Of a DNA stretch of 37,259 bases, positions 24,156 to 33,020 are shown in pieces. A program made the translations under genes and the position numbers. The DNA comes from Paenibacillus doosanensis (GTDB lineage Bacteria > Bacillota > Bacilli > Paenibacillales > NBRC-103111). The notes beneath the pieces are model-generated. The model made no database searches, was not told the origin of the DNA, and was given only the letters and a program-made list of their open reading frames with translations. The DNA lies in contig NZ_JANYUY010000070.1 of the NCBI RefSeq assembly GCF_025060755.1, forward strand, positions 1-37,259. The letters are read 5' to 3'. Position 1 is the first letter of the stretch. Every line of letters starts with the position of its first letter.

Positions 24156-25598
24156 ATGCGCGTTTTTTTGCTCCATTCCAACGAACCGACCCTGCAGCTG
24201 CTGCTGGATAAAATCCGGCTGCCGCACGGAACGAGGCTGCCCGTCTCGCAGGAGCCGACCTGCATCATCCATTGGGGCTGCTTTCATGCGGAAAAATCGG
24301 GCCGAAGGTCGGTTCAGCCCGTCAAAAGCGTGCTGCGCGCGGCAAACCCCCGAAAAGCGGCGGAATGCCTGGAGCTGCACGGCATCCGCATGAATCCGGA
24401 GACCGGCGCAGAGCTGCCGCGCTGGACCTACGAGTACGTTATTCCGGTGTTCCATCTCCAAGCGCTCGCTTTGTTTCAGAAATCGCACGGGGTTTATTTC
24501 GGGACCTCGCATCCTTTGCAGAAAAAGCAGGAGGACAGCGGGTTTGTCGAGGTATTGGCGGAGACGCCTTCCTATCACGCCATCCGAGCGAAGCGGGAGG
24601 CGGTCAAGGCGATTTACGCGCTGGGACTCGATTACGGCGTCGTACGCGTGGGCGTGCGCCCGGGAGGGGAACTCACTGTGCTGGAGGTCGGCGCCGTGCC
24701 GCAGCTGGATGAGCGGCTTGCCGAGCTGTTCGCGGACGCGATGCATAAGTTGGCGCTGGAGCTTAAGGAGGAAGCGGAGCATCCTCTCCAGGAGGCGATG
24801 CTCGGAGCCGATCCGGAATTTCTGCTCCTCAACGAGCGCGGCAAGGTGATCTTCGCGTCCGACTTTCTGGAGAAGGACGGACCGGTCGGCTGCGATGCGA
24901 TTGTGCTGCCGAGCTTCCGCAAAATTTATCCGCTGGCCGAGCTTCGTCCCGAGCCGAGCAGAGAGGTGCGGCAGATGATGATCAATCTGCACCGCACGAT
25001 GCAGCTTGCCTCCCGCAGCATTACGGACGGCACGCTGGAATGGGTTGCGGGAGGGATGCCCGTGAAAGGGTTCCCGCTCGGCGGGCATATTCATTTCAGC
25101 GGCGTCCGGCTGAGCGCGGAGCTGCTGCGCACGCTCGACAATTATTTGGCGCTGCCGCTCGTCCTGCTGGAGGATGAGACGACTGGCGGGAGGAGGCCGA
25201 AATACGGCTTTCTCGGCGATTTCCGAAGGCAGCGGCACGGCGGGTTCGAGTATCGCGTACTGCCCAGCTGGATGACTTCCCCGACGGTGGCCAGAGGAGT
25301 GCTCGCGCTGGCTAAGCTGATTGCCGATCACCACCGTCTGCTTCCGGCAAGGCCGCTCGGCGAACCGAACATCCAGCAGGCTTACTATTCGGGCGACAAG
25401 CCGAGAATACGTCCGCTCATTCCCGGTTTGTGGAGCGATATGGTAAAGCTGCCGGGCTTTCGCAAGCATGAAGCTTATTTGACTCCGCTCAAAACGATGC
25501 TGCTGCAAATGAAAGGCTGGAACGAGCAGGAGGATATTCGCCGCAAGTGGAAAATCGGGCCTTTTCATAGAAAAGAGCCATCCTCTATGAATTCGTGA
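24156..25598 (+). CDS. phiEco32-like COOH-NH2 ligase type 2 (putative amidoligase)
   Basis: A 480-residue protein whose C-terminal half is a glutamine-synthetase-like amidoligase of the phage phiEco32 type. The hallmark GADPEF lies at residues 217-222, followed by DGPVGCDAI, LAELRPEPS, GGHIHFSG and FEYRVLPSW, which fit the metal/ATP-binding strands of this fold. The N-terminal 190 residues are a separate domain with Lys/Arg-rich segments, which could be ATP-grasp-like but I cannot confirm it. Predicted chemistry is ATP-dependent amide bond formation between a carboxylate and an amine. The substrate is unknown. It lies between cotE and mutS; a terminator separates it from cotE. GTG 24153 is an alternative start. 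Confidence 0.85.
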   Translation: MRVFLLHSNEPTLQLLLDKIRLPHGTRLPVSQEPTCIIHWGCFHAEKSGRRSVQPVKSVLRAANPRKAAECLELHGIRMNPETGAELPRWTYEYVIPVFHLQALALFQKSHGVYFGTSHPLQKKQEDSGFVEVLAETPSYHAIRAKREAVKAIYALGLDYGVVRVGVRPGGELTVLEVGAVPQLDERLAELFADAMHKLALELKEEAEHPLQEAMLGADPEFLLLNERGKVIFASDFLEKDGPVGCDAIVLPSFRKIYPLAELRPEPSREVRQMMINLHRTMQLASRSITDGTLEWVAGGMPVKGFPLGGHIHFSGVRLSAELLRTLDNYLALPLVLLEDETTGGRRPKYGFLGDFRRQRHGGFEYRVLPSWMTSPTVARGVLALAKLIADHHRLLPARPLGEPNIQQAYYSGDKPRIRPLIPGLWSDMVKLPGFRKHEAYLTPLKTMLLQMKGWNEQEDIRRKWKIGPFHRKEPSSMNS

Positions 25599-25604
25599 TA
25601 TAAT
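25596..25604 (+). promoter_or_regulatory. extended -10 promoter candidate for mutS
   Basis: TGATATAAT (TGn plus perfect TATAAT) overlaps the amidoligase stop codon and lies 75 nt before mutS. No clear -35 was found, which extended -10 promoters tolerate. Confidence 0.5.
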
Positions 25605-25679
25605 AGCAGAGAATAGATAGAATGGCGAAATGCGCCCGTTTTATCGCAATAGTACGCAGGAAAGCATGGAGGAACAAGC

Positions 25680-28520
25680 ATGGCCAAATACACTCCTATG
25701 ATCGAGCAATACCTCGCCATTAAGGCGGAGGTGCAGGACGCTTTTTTATTTTTTCGCTTGGGCGATTTCTATGAAATGTTTTTTGAAGATGCGGTGAACG
25801 CCGCGCGCGAACTGGAGATTACGCTGACCGGGCGGGAGGGAGGCGCCGAGGAGCGCATTCCGATGTGCGGCATTCCGTACCATTCCGCGGATAACTATAT
25901 TGCCCGGCTGATAGAAAAAGGGTATAAGGTTGCGATTTGCGAGCAGGTCGAGGACCCGTCGCAAGCCAAGGGGGTCGTCAGGCGGGAAATCGTCCGCATT
26001 GTGACGCCGGGTACGGTCATGGATGCGCGATCGCTCGGCGAGACGAGCAACAATTATATGGTTTCCGTGACGGAAGAGCAGGAAGGCTGCTTCGGCTTCG
26101 CGGCCTGCGACATCTCCACGGGCGAGCTGTTCGTAACGCGTCTTGAAGGGACGATTACGCTTGTGACCGACGAGATGAATGTGTATCATCCGTCGGAGCT
26201 GCTGGGATCGGCCGAACTGCTTCAGAAGCTGCGCGACAATAACCCGGCCGGGTGGGCCAGCTCTGTCGTTATGACCCCGCGGTCCGCGTCGACTATACAT
26301 ACGGCGGTTTCCTTGGAGGACTATTTCGCAGAAGCGGAGCTGGCGGCGCTGCCCGCCGAAGCGAAAGCCTGCGTGCGGCAGCTGATGACTTATTTGCAGG
26401 AGACGCAAAAGCGGTCTCTTGCTCATATCAAGCATATTCGGGTTTACGAGCAGAACCAGTATATGATTATGGACCCGTTCACACGGCGCAATCTGGAGCT
26501 TGTGGAAACGGTGCGCGACCGGTCGAAGAAAGGCTCGCTCTTGTGGCTGCTGGACAAGACGGTCACCGCGATGGGCGGCCGTCTGCTGCGCCGCTGGATC
26601 GAGAAGCCGCTGATGAGCGAAACGGCGATCCGCGAGCGTTTGGAGGCGGTGGAACGGTTGTACCATCAGCTGATCGTCCGCGATGAGCTGAAGCAGGCGC
26701 TCAAGGAGGTTTACGACCTCGAGCGCCTGGTGGCGCGCATCGCTTACGGCAACGCCAATGCGCGCGATCTCGTCGCGCTCAAGGCATCGCTTCGGCAGGT
26801 GCCTCTGCTGAAGCAGATCGGCGAAGCGTCGGGCTCCGGGACGCTGGCGAAGCTTACGGCACGGATCGACCCGTGCCAGGACGTGATGGCGTGGATCGAC
26901 ACCGCCATCCAGGACGAGCCGCCCGTCTCGATTCGCGACGGCGGCATGATCAAGGCGGGCTATCACGCCTATCTCGATCAGCTGCGCGAAGCCAGCACGA
27001 ACGGCAAGCAGTGGATTGCCGAGCTGGAGAAGCAGGAGCGCGAGCGGACCGGCGTGAAGTCGCTGAAGATCGGCTACAACAAAGTATTCGGCTATTACAT
27101 TGAAGTGACCAAAGCGAATCTTCCTTCGCTGGAGGAAGGCCGTTACGAACGGAAGCAGACGCTGGCCAACGCCGAGCGGTTCGTTACGCCGGAGCTGAAG
27201 GAGAAGGAAGGACTGATCCTCGAAGCCCAGGAGAAGATGGTCGATCTGGAATACGAGCTGTTCATGCAGCTCAGGGAGAAGCTGTCCGCCCATATATCCA
27301 GGCTGCAGCAGCTGGCCGAGCTGATTGCCACGATGGACGTGTACCAGTCGCTGGCCGCCGTCAGCACGGCTAACCGGTATACGAAGCCGGCGATAGGGGA
27401 CGATTTCGAGCTGCGGGTGGACGAAGGCCGCCATCCCGTCGTCGAAGCCGTCATGCAGGACGGCTTCTTCATCGCGAATCATACGCGGCTGAGCAGAGAA
27501 GACGGCAGCATGATGCTGATCACAGGCCCGAACATGGCCGGGAAAAGCACGTATATGCGCCAGGTGGCGATCATCTGCCTGATGGCTCAGATCGGCTGCT
27601 TCGTTCCGGCGCAGTCCGCCAAGGTTCCGATTCTGGACCGGATCTTCACCCGGATCGGCGCTGCCGACGACTTGATCGGCGGCCAAAGCACGTTCATGGT
27701 CGAGATGATGGACATCCAGGTCATGACGGAGAAGGCGACCGCCCGAAGCCTGGTCATTATCGACGAGCTGGGGCGCGGCACCTCGACCGGCGAAGGAATG
27801 GCGATCGCCCAGGCGGTCATCGAATTTTTGCATGACAAGATCGGCTGTAAGACGCTCGTCTCGACCCATTTTCACGAGCTGGCGCATTTGGAAGAAACGC
27901 TCGCCGGGCTGCGCAATTATTGCATGGCGGTCAAGGAGAGCGGCCGTCAGGTTACGTTTCTGCGCAAGCTGATTCCGGGCGCGGCGAGCACGAGCTACGG
28001 TATCTATTGCGCGCAGATCGCCGGTTTGCCGGGCGGGATTATCGACCGCTCGTACGAGCTGCTGCACGCGTTCGAAGCGCGCGCCGAGCTGCTTCAAGGC
28101 GAGAGCGAGGCGGCGGCCGGCATAGGGGCGCCGCCTTCGGACAAGCCTTCCGCTTTGCAGGAGGCGCAGATGCCGAACCGGACCGAGCTGCCGCTTGCGG
28201 CGGATGCAGCGATGCCGGATGCCGGAGCTGCAGCGGCGGAGCTTATGGCTATGACGGCGGAGCCGGAGACGGCGGCACCCGCGCCATTCGCTGCCGCGGC
28301 CGTTAAGGACCCGCAGCAGCAGCCGGAGCAGGTGAAGGAGAGCGGCTACGTTCAGCTCAGCCTGTTCCAGGAAACCGCGGCCGCGCCGGAGCGCACGAAG
28401 AAAAAATCCGATCCGAAGCTGGAGCAGCTGGCCGAACAGCTGAAATCGGCCGATTTGATGAATATGACGCCGATGATGGCGATGAACTTTTTATTCGACT
28501 TGAAAAAGCAATTATCTTAA
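25680..28520 (+). CDS. mutS: DNA mismatch repair protein MutS
   Basis: MutS recognises mismatches and starts repair together with MutL. The 946-residue protein has the mismatch-contact motif Phe30-Tyr31-Glu32 in GDFYEMFF, the clamp and lever domains, and the ATPase with Walker A GPNMAGKST (616-624) and DELGRGTSTGEG. A long Ala/Pro/Glu-rich linker (about 805-890) is followed by QLSLF at 892-896, the position and form of a sliding-clamp binding motif, and a C-terminal helical dimerisation segment. It is longer than most MutS (about 850-880), mainly because of the linker. GGAGG lies upstream of ATG 25680. The S41 protease gene starts 30 nt downstream. Confidence 0.97.
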   Translation: MAKYTPMIEQYLAIKAEVQDAFLFFRLGDFYEMFFEDAVNAARELEITLTGREGGAEERIPMCGIPYHSADNYIARLIEKGYKVAICEQVEDPSQAKGVVRREIVRIVTPGTVMDARSLGETSNNYMVSVTEEQEGCFGFAACDISTGELFVTRLEGTITLVTDEMNVYHPSELLGSAELLQKLRDNNPAGWASSVVMTPRSASTIHTAVSLEDYFAEAELAALPAEAKACVRQLMTYLQETQKRSLAHIKHIRVYEQNQYMIMDPFTRRNLELVETVRDRSKKGSLLWLLDKTVTAMGGRLLRRWIEKPLMSETAIRERLEAVERLYHQLIVRDELKQALKEVYDLERLVARIAYGNANARDLVALKASLRQVPLLKQIGEASGSGTLAKLTARIDPCQDVMAWIDTAIQDEPPVSIRDGGMIKAGYHAYLDQLREASTNGKQWIAELEKQERERTGVKSLKIGYNKVFGYYIEVTKANLPSLEEGRYERKQTLANAERFVTPELKEKEGLILEAQEKMVDLEYELFMQLREKLSAHISRLQQLAELIATMDVYQSLAAVSTANRYTKPAIGDDFELRVDEGRHPVVEAVMQDGFFIANHTRLSREDGSMMLITGPNMAGKSTYMRQVAIICLMAQIGCFVPAQSAKVPILDRIFTRIGAADDLIGGQSTFMVEMMDIQVMTEKATARSLVIIDELGRGTSTGEGMAIAQAVIEFLHDKIGCKTLVSTHFHELAHLEETLAGLRNYCMAVKESGRQVTFLRKLIPGAASTSYGIYCAQIAGLPGGIIDRSYELLHAFEARAELLQGESEAAAGIGAPPSDKPSALQEAQMPNRTELPLAADAAMPDAGAAAAELMAMTAEPETAAPAPFAAAAVKDPQQQPEQVKESGYVQLSLFQETAAAPERTKKKSDPKLEQLAEQLKSADLMNMTPMMAMNFLFDLKKQLS

Positions 28521-28550
28521 CGTTGTTAAAAGCGAAAGGATGAATCTCTT

Positions 28551-30014
28551 ATGAAACCGAACGGCTACCGTACTTTAGGTCGGCGCACCGCTACCGCATT
28601 ATTATCTCTCACGCTGTTATTCCCGGCCGCTTCCTCCGTCTTTGCCGCCGAACAAACGGATGCCGATTCGTCCCGAATCAAAGAAGTACTGAATTTGCTG
28701 GAGAAAAATCACGTCAGCGCTCCGAACAGGACCAATCTGTCGGATATCGCCATCGAATCGATGGTCGAATCGTTGAACGATCCGTACACGGTCTATTTTA
28801 CGGCCGACCAATTGAAGCAGTTCAACAACGCATTGGAAAATAATTATGTCGGAATCGGCATTAAAGTCCGGTCCGAAGATAATAACGCTTATGTCACCGA
28901 AGTGTTCGACGGTCCGGCGAAAACGGCCGGAATGCTTCCCGGCGACCGGATCGCCGCTGTCGACGGAGTGTCGACGGAAGGGAAGAAGCTCGATGAAGTT
29001 ACCGATAAAATCATGGGTCCCGAAGGCTCCAAGGTTTCGATAACGGTTGAGCGCAATCAGCAGAATATCGACCTCGACATGACCAGACAAACGATTCAGG
29101 TGCCCGTCGTGACCCACAAAATGTTCGATCAGGGCGTAGGCTATATCCGGGTCAGCGGATTTTCCAGCGAAGCCGACGAGCAGACGGCGGCACAGCTAGG
29201 CGAATTGAAACAGCAGGGGCTGACCAGTCTCGTCCTCGACCTGCGCGATAATCCGGGCGGGCTTGTGGATACGGCGCAAAATATGGCCAAGCTGTTCGTC
29301 AAGGAAGGCATCCTGATCCATACGAAAGACAAGAACAATGTGGACGAGCCGGTGAAGTTTTCGGGCGGCACGACGCAGCCTTTCCCTCTATACATTCTCG
29401 TCAACGAAAACAGCGCCAGCGCATCCGAGGTGTTGACCGGAGCGCTTCAAGATTACAACGTCGTATCGAAGGTGATCGGCCGCAACACGTTCGGCAAAGG
29501 AAGCGTGCAAACGTTGTTCCCGCTCTCAAACGGCGGCGCGCTGAAAGTGACGATAGAAGAGTACTTGACGCCTAAGCTGCGCAAGGTCAATAAAGTCGGT
29601 CTGAAGCCCGACATCGATGTCGACGGCGAGGTGCCGCAGCTGGTTACGGCGCTGCAGCAGGCCGGCGTGAATACAATCAGCGTCGAGCTTAACAGACGCG
29701 GCGTATCGATCAATCAGATTCCCGTAGAGGATTTGTTCGACGTCGTTCGCAACGACGGGCAGCTGTACGTTCCGTCCCGGGTGCTGAGCTCTTTGCTTGC
29801 GGGTACCGTCCAATGGAATGCGGCCGCTCAATCCGTAGATATTACGGCTAACGGAGAGACTCATACGTTCGCTGCATCCGACGGCAGCCTGCTGCTCCAA
29901 AACGGATCGAGTTATTTGAACGCCGAACGCTTCAAACAATATTTCCCGCAGCTCGACTACACCGATAGCGGCGATAAGGTAGATTTGAACGCGACGAAAA
30001 GCAGCGGGGAGTAA
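28551..30014 (+). CDS. S41 C-terminal processing peptidase with stalk-type C-terminal domain
   Basis: A 487-residue exported serine protease of the CtpA/CtpB family. It has a signal peptide (about 1-33, ending VFA), a cap region, a PDZ domain (about 93-175, LPGDRIAAVDG) and the S41 core. The catalytic Ser290 is in NSASASE and Lys316 in FGKGS, with Gln320. The C-terminal region (about 360-470) reads like a copper-amine-oxidase-N/stalk domain (LYVPSRVLSSLLAGTVQWNAAAQSVDI), which may bind cell wall components. In Bacillus a CtpB-type protease is used in sporulation signalling; here that is only inferred. It lies between mutS and mutL, 30 and 73 nt away. Confidence 0.92.
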   Translation: MKPNGYRTLGRRTATALLSLTLLFPAASSVFAAEQTDADSSRIKEVLNLLEKNHVSAPNRTNLSDIAIESMVESLNDPYTVYFTADQLKQFNNALENNYVGIGIKVRSEDNNAYVTEVFDGPAKTAGMLPGDRIAAVDGVSTEGKKLDEVTDKIMGPEGSKVSITVERNQQNIDLDMTRQTIQVPVVTHKMFDQGVGYIRVSGFSSEADEQTAAQLGELKQQGLTSLVLDLRDNPGGLVDTAQNMAKLFVKEGILIHTKDKNNVDEPVKFSGGTTQPFPLYILVNENSASASEVLTGALQDYNVVSKVIGRNTFGKGSVQTLFPLSNGGALKVTIEEYLTPKLRKVNKVGLKPDIDVDGEVPQLVTALQQAGVNTISVELNRRGVSINQIPVEDLFDVVRNDGQLYVPSRVLSSLLAGTVQWNAAAQSVDITANGETHTFAASDGSLLLQNGSSYLNAERFKQYFPQLDYTDSGDKVDLNATKSSGE

Positions 30015-30087
30015 CGAGACTTAGCTTTTTGAATCAGCTTCCAAGTCTAGGCCCCATTTTGCGGGTTATTTAAGGAGTAATGGCTAT

Positions 30088-32223
30088 ATGGGCAAAATTA
30101 AAATTTTGGACGAGCATATCGCTAACCAGATCGCAGCGGGGGAAGTGGTCGAACGGCCGTCTTCCGTCGTTAAGGAATTGGTAGAAAATGCCATTGATGC
30201 GGGCAGTACCCGGATCGATGTGACCATCGAAGAAGGCGGACTCGAACTAATCCGCGTCAGCGATAACGGCTCCGGGATGGAGAAGGACGATTGCGAGGTC
30301 GCTTTTTTCCGTCATGCCACAAGCAAAATCGCCAGCAGCCAAGACCTCTTCGCGATTCGCACGCTCGGATTTCGGGGCGAGGCTTTGCCCAGTATCGCCG
30401 CCGTATCCAAAGTAACCTGCGTAACATCGACGGAGGAGAACGGTCTCGGGCACCGGCTCGTCATCGAGGGCGGGACGATTAAAACGCTGGAGGAGACGGC
30501 GGCCTCACGCGGAAGCGATATTCAAATCCGGGAGCTGTTCTATAATACGCCGGCCCGTTTGAAATATATGAAGACGGTGCAAACCGAGCTCGGCCATGTA
30601 TCGGATTTCATCTATCGTCTCAGTCTGGCCCATCCGGAAATCGCCTTTACGCTGAAGCATAACGGCAGCCAACTGATCCAGACGCTGGGCAACGGGGATA
30701 TGCTGCAGGTGATCGCAGCGATCTACGGCACAGCCGTCGCCAAAAATATGCTGCGCATCGAAGGCGAGCATCTGGACTACACGATCCGCGGTTATATAGG
30801 CAAGCCGGAGACGACGCGAGCGAACCGGAACGGCATTTCGACGATCATCAACGGCCGGTATATCCGCAACTATACGCTTATCCACGCATTGCTGCAGGGC
30901 TATCATACGCTGCTTCCGATCAACCGCTATCCGATTGCGGCGTTTCACATCGAGACCGATCCGACGCTCGTCGACGTCAACGTTCACCCGGCCAAGCTGG
31001 AGGTGCGCTTCAGCAAGGAGCAGGAGCTGATTCAATTCGTCGAGCGGGAGGTGAAGCAGCTGTTGAATCAGCAGGTGCTGATTCCGTCCGCGGCGTCGGC
31101 GGTCAAACCGAAGAAAGAAGCGGTGGTGCAGGAGCAAATGGAGCTGTACAGGCCTTCGGCTGCGCCTGCAGCGCCGCCCTCCGCGCCCGGGACGGAGCCG
31201 AATGCCTCCGGCTGGAAGCTGAGAGAGAGCTTGAGTTCGTCTCCGGCTTCGCCGGACGCGGGTGCCGTCCAAGAGTGGAGCAGGCCGCATTCTCCCCGCG
31301 ACAGAGAAGAGGCTTCAGGCCGATTCGGCGGCTCTGCCGCGGAACGGGAGTCTTACGGAGGCGGAGCGGCCGGCCGCGCCGATAGCGGCTCTGCAGCAGG
31401 GAGAGGCTACCCGGAAGCCCCGGCCGAACGGGGCGCTTACGGACGCGGCGAGCCCGGCGAAACTTCGCGGATAAGCCCGGCCCCGGCTGGCTCGGTGAGA
31501 AATGCGGCTGCGGGAAGACAAGAGTCTGCGCCGTCGGATTATCGGCAGCGGGAGCAGAACGCGCGGGAGCAAGCCGCGTCCAGCGCCGCTCTGCTGAAGG
31601 CTATGACCGGCGGCGAGCAGGAGACTCCCGCGCTGCCTGAGTTTCCGAAGCTGTTTCCGATCGGGCAAATGCACGGAACGTATATCGTGGCGCAAAATGA
31701 AGAAGGGTTGTTTTTGATCGATCAGCATGCGGCGCATGAGCGGATCAATTACGAATATTATTACGAGAAGTTCGGCAAGCCTGCGGAGGCGAGCCAGGAG
31801 CTGCTGATGCCGATTACACTGGAATTTACCCCTTCCGAGGCCGAGCGGCTCAAAGAAAAGGTTCAGATGCTTGAACAGGCGGGAGTATATATGGAGCCGT
31901 TCGGCGGCAATGCTTATTTGGTGAGGGCATACCCGCACTGGTTTCCCGCCGGGGACGAACGCGCTCTTGTGGAGGAAATGACGGAGTGGCTTCTCTCCGA
32001 ACGCAAAACCATCGATCTCGGCAAGCTTCGCGAGAAGGCCGCCATTATGTGTTCCTGCAAAGCGTCGATCAAAGCGAATCAAAGTCTCAGCACGCTGGAA
32101 ATCGAAGGGCTTCTCGACAGGCTGGCCGCCTGCAGGAATCCTTATACATGCCCTCACGGCCGTCCGATCGTCATCAGCTTCTCCACCTATGAGCTGGAAA
32201 AAATGTTTAAGCGGGTGATGTAA
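30088..32223 (+). CDS. mutL: DNA mismatch repair protein MutL
   Basis: The 711-residue MutL couples MutS recognition to strand nicking. The N-terminal GHKL ATPase has the motifs ELVENAIDAG, DNGSGM and TLGFRGEALPSI. The C-terminal endonuclease has DQHAAHERINYE at 545-556, then CSCKAS near 655 and CPHGRP at 688-693, which bind the catalytic metals. An intact DQHA(x)2E(x)4E motif means this MutL is a latent nickase, as expected where MutH is absent. The linker (about 345-525) is unusually rich in Gly, Ser, Ala, Arg and Glu. The stop codon overlaps the methyltransferase ATG by 1 nt. Confidence 0.97.
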   Translation: MGKIKILDEHIANQIAAGEVVERPSSVVKELVENAIDAGSTRIDVTIEEGGLELIRVSDNGSGMEKDDCEVAFFRHATSKIASSQDLFAIRTLGFRGEALPSIAAVSKVTCVTSTEENGLGHRLVIEGGTIKTLEETAASRGSDIQIRELFYNTPARLKYMKTVQTELGHVSDFIYRLSLAHPEIAFTLKHNGSQLIQTLGNGDMLQVIAAIYGTAVAKNMLRIEGEHLDYTIRGYIGKPETTRANRNGISTIINGRYIRNYTLIHALLQGYHTLLPINRYPIAAFHIETDPTLVDVNVHPAKLEVRFSKEQELIQFVEREVKQLLNQQVLIPSAASAVKPKKEAVVQEQMELYRPSAAPAAPPSAPGTEPNASGWKLRESLSSSPASPDAGAVQEWSRPHSPRDREEASGRFGGSAAERESYGGGAAGRADSGSAAGRGYPEAPAERGAYGRGEPGETSRISPAPAGSVRNAAAGRQESAPSDYRQREQNAREQAASSAALLKAMTGGEQETPALPEFPKLFPIGQMHGTYIVAQNEEGLFLIDQHAAHERINYEYYYEKFGKPAEASQELLMPITLEFTPSEAERLKEKVQMLEQAGVYMEPFGGNAYLVRAYPHWFPAGDERALVEEMTEWLLSERKTIDLGKLREKAAIMCSCKASIKANQSLSTLEIEGLLDRLAACRNPYTCPHGRPIVISFSTYELEKMFKRVM

Positions 32224-33020
32224 TGCTGATTACGACTTCTTATGATCCGCAGCGGGAGCAGCTGGAGCTTGCCGATCGCCTGGCGGCGCAAATCAAGGAG
32301 CTTAAGGGGGGGCAAGGAAACGTGCGCCGGGTCCGGCGGGCGCGAATATCGCTGGCTCAGCTCTGTTTGACCTACGACGATCCGGATATCCTGCTTGTAA
32401 CCAGAGAGCGAATAGAGTATTATCATGAACAGCAGCCTGCTTTGTTTTTTCATCCGAGCACGGCCGCCATTCGCGTCAAGCGACTGCTGAACGGGGAGTC
32501 GGATACGCTGCTGGAAATGGCCGGCGTCCGCCCCGGAGACCGGATTTTGGACTGCACCGCCGGGCTTGGCTCGGATGCGGTTACGCTGTCCTTCGCTGCG
32601 GGGCAATCCGGGCAGGTGACCGCTTTGGAGAGCAGTCCGCTGCCGTTTTTGCTGCTTCAACAAGGACTCGGCGAGTACGTATCCGATATACCGGGCATGA
32701 CGGACGCCATGAGACGCATCCGCGTGCTGCACGAGGAGCATCTTGATTTTTTAAGACGCCAGGATGCGAAATCGTTTGACGTCGTTTATTTTGACCCGAT
32801 GTTCCGCAAGCCGATTCACGAATCCAACTCGATCCGTTCGATACGGCAGCTGGCGGACGCGCGGGCGCTCACGGAGGAAGCGGTCCATGAGGCCCGGCGG
32901 GCGGCGCGCAGAGCCGTTGTGATGAAGGAGCATCGGGACAGCGGGGAATTTGCCCGGCTGGGCTTTGCGGAGTTACACCGCTCAACATCGAAAATTGCGT
33001 ACGGAGTGATACGATTGTGA
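32223..33020 (+). CDS. class I SAM-dependent methyltransferase, RsmJ/DUF548-like
   Basis: A 265-residue methyltransferase. The SAM-binding motif I DCTAGLGSDA starts at residue 110, and YFDPMF at 189-194 is the catalytic motif IV. This pairing matches the RsmJ/YpiP (DUF548) group, whose Escherichia coli member modifies a guanine of 16S rRNA. An N-terminal extension of about 100 residues carries ITTSYDP. The target in this organism is inferred. It overlaps mutL by 1 nt and the miaA GTG by 4 nt, so it is translationally coupled within a repair and RNA-modification operon. Confidence 0.85.
   Translation: MLITTSYDPQREQLELADRLAAQIKELKGGQGNVRRVRRARISLAQLCLTYDDPDILLVTRERIEYYHEQQPALFFHPSTAAIRVKRLLNGESDTLLEMAGVRPGDRILDCTAGLGSDAVTLSFAAGQSGQVTALESSPLPFLLLQQGLGEYVSDIPGMTDAMRRIRVLHEEHLDFLRRQDAKSFDVVYFDPMFRKPIHESNSIRSIRQLADARALTEEAVHEARRAARRAVVMKEHRDSGEFARLGFAELHRSTSKIAYGVIRL

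Noticed and set aside
24024-25568. 514-codon antisense frame in the amidoligase gene, and similar antisense frames in the two-component, mutL and PBP genes
   Set aside because: Typical by-products of GC-rich codon use opposite real genes. No family sequence is visible.
25746-28097. 783-codon antisense open frame in mutS
   Set aside because: It mirrors the strong codon bias of mutS, has no ribosome binding site and no recognisable domain. The plus-strand gene is clear.
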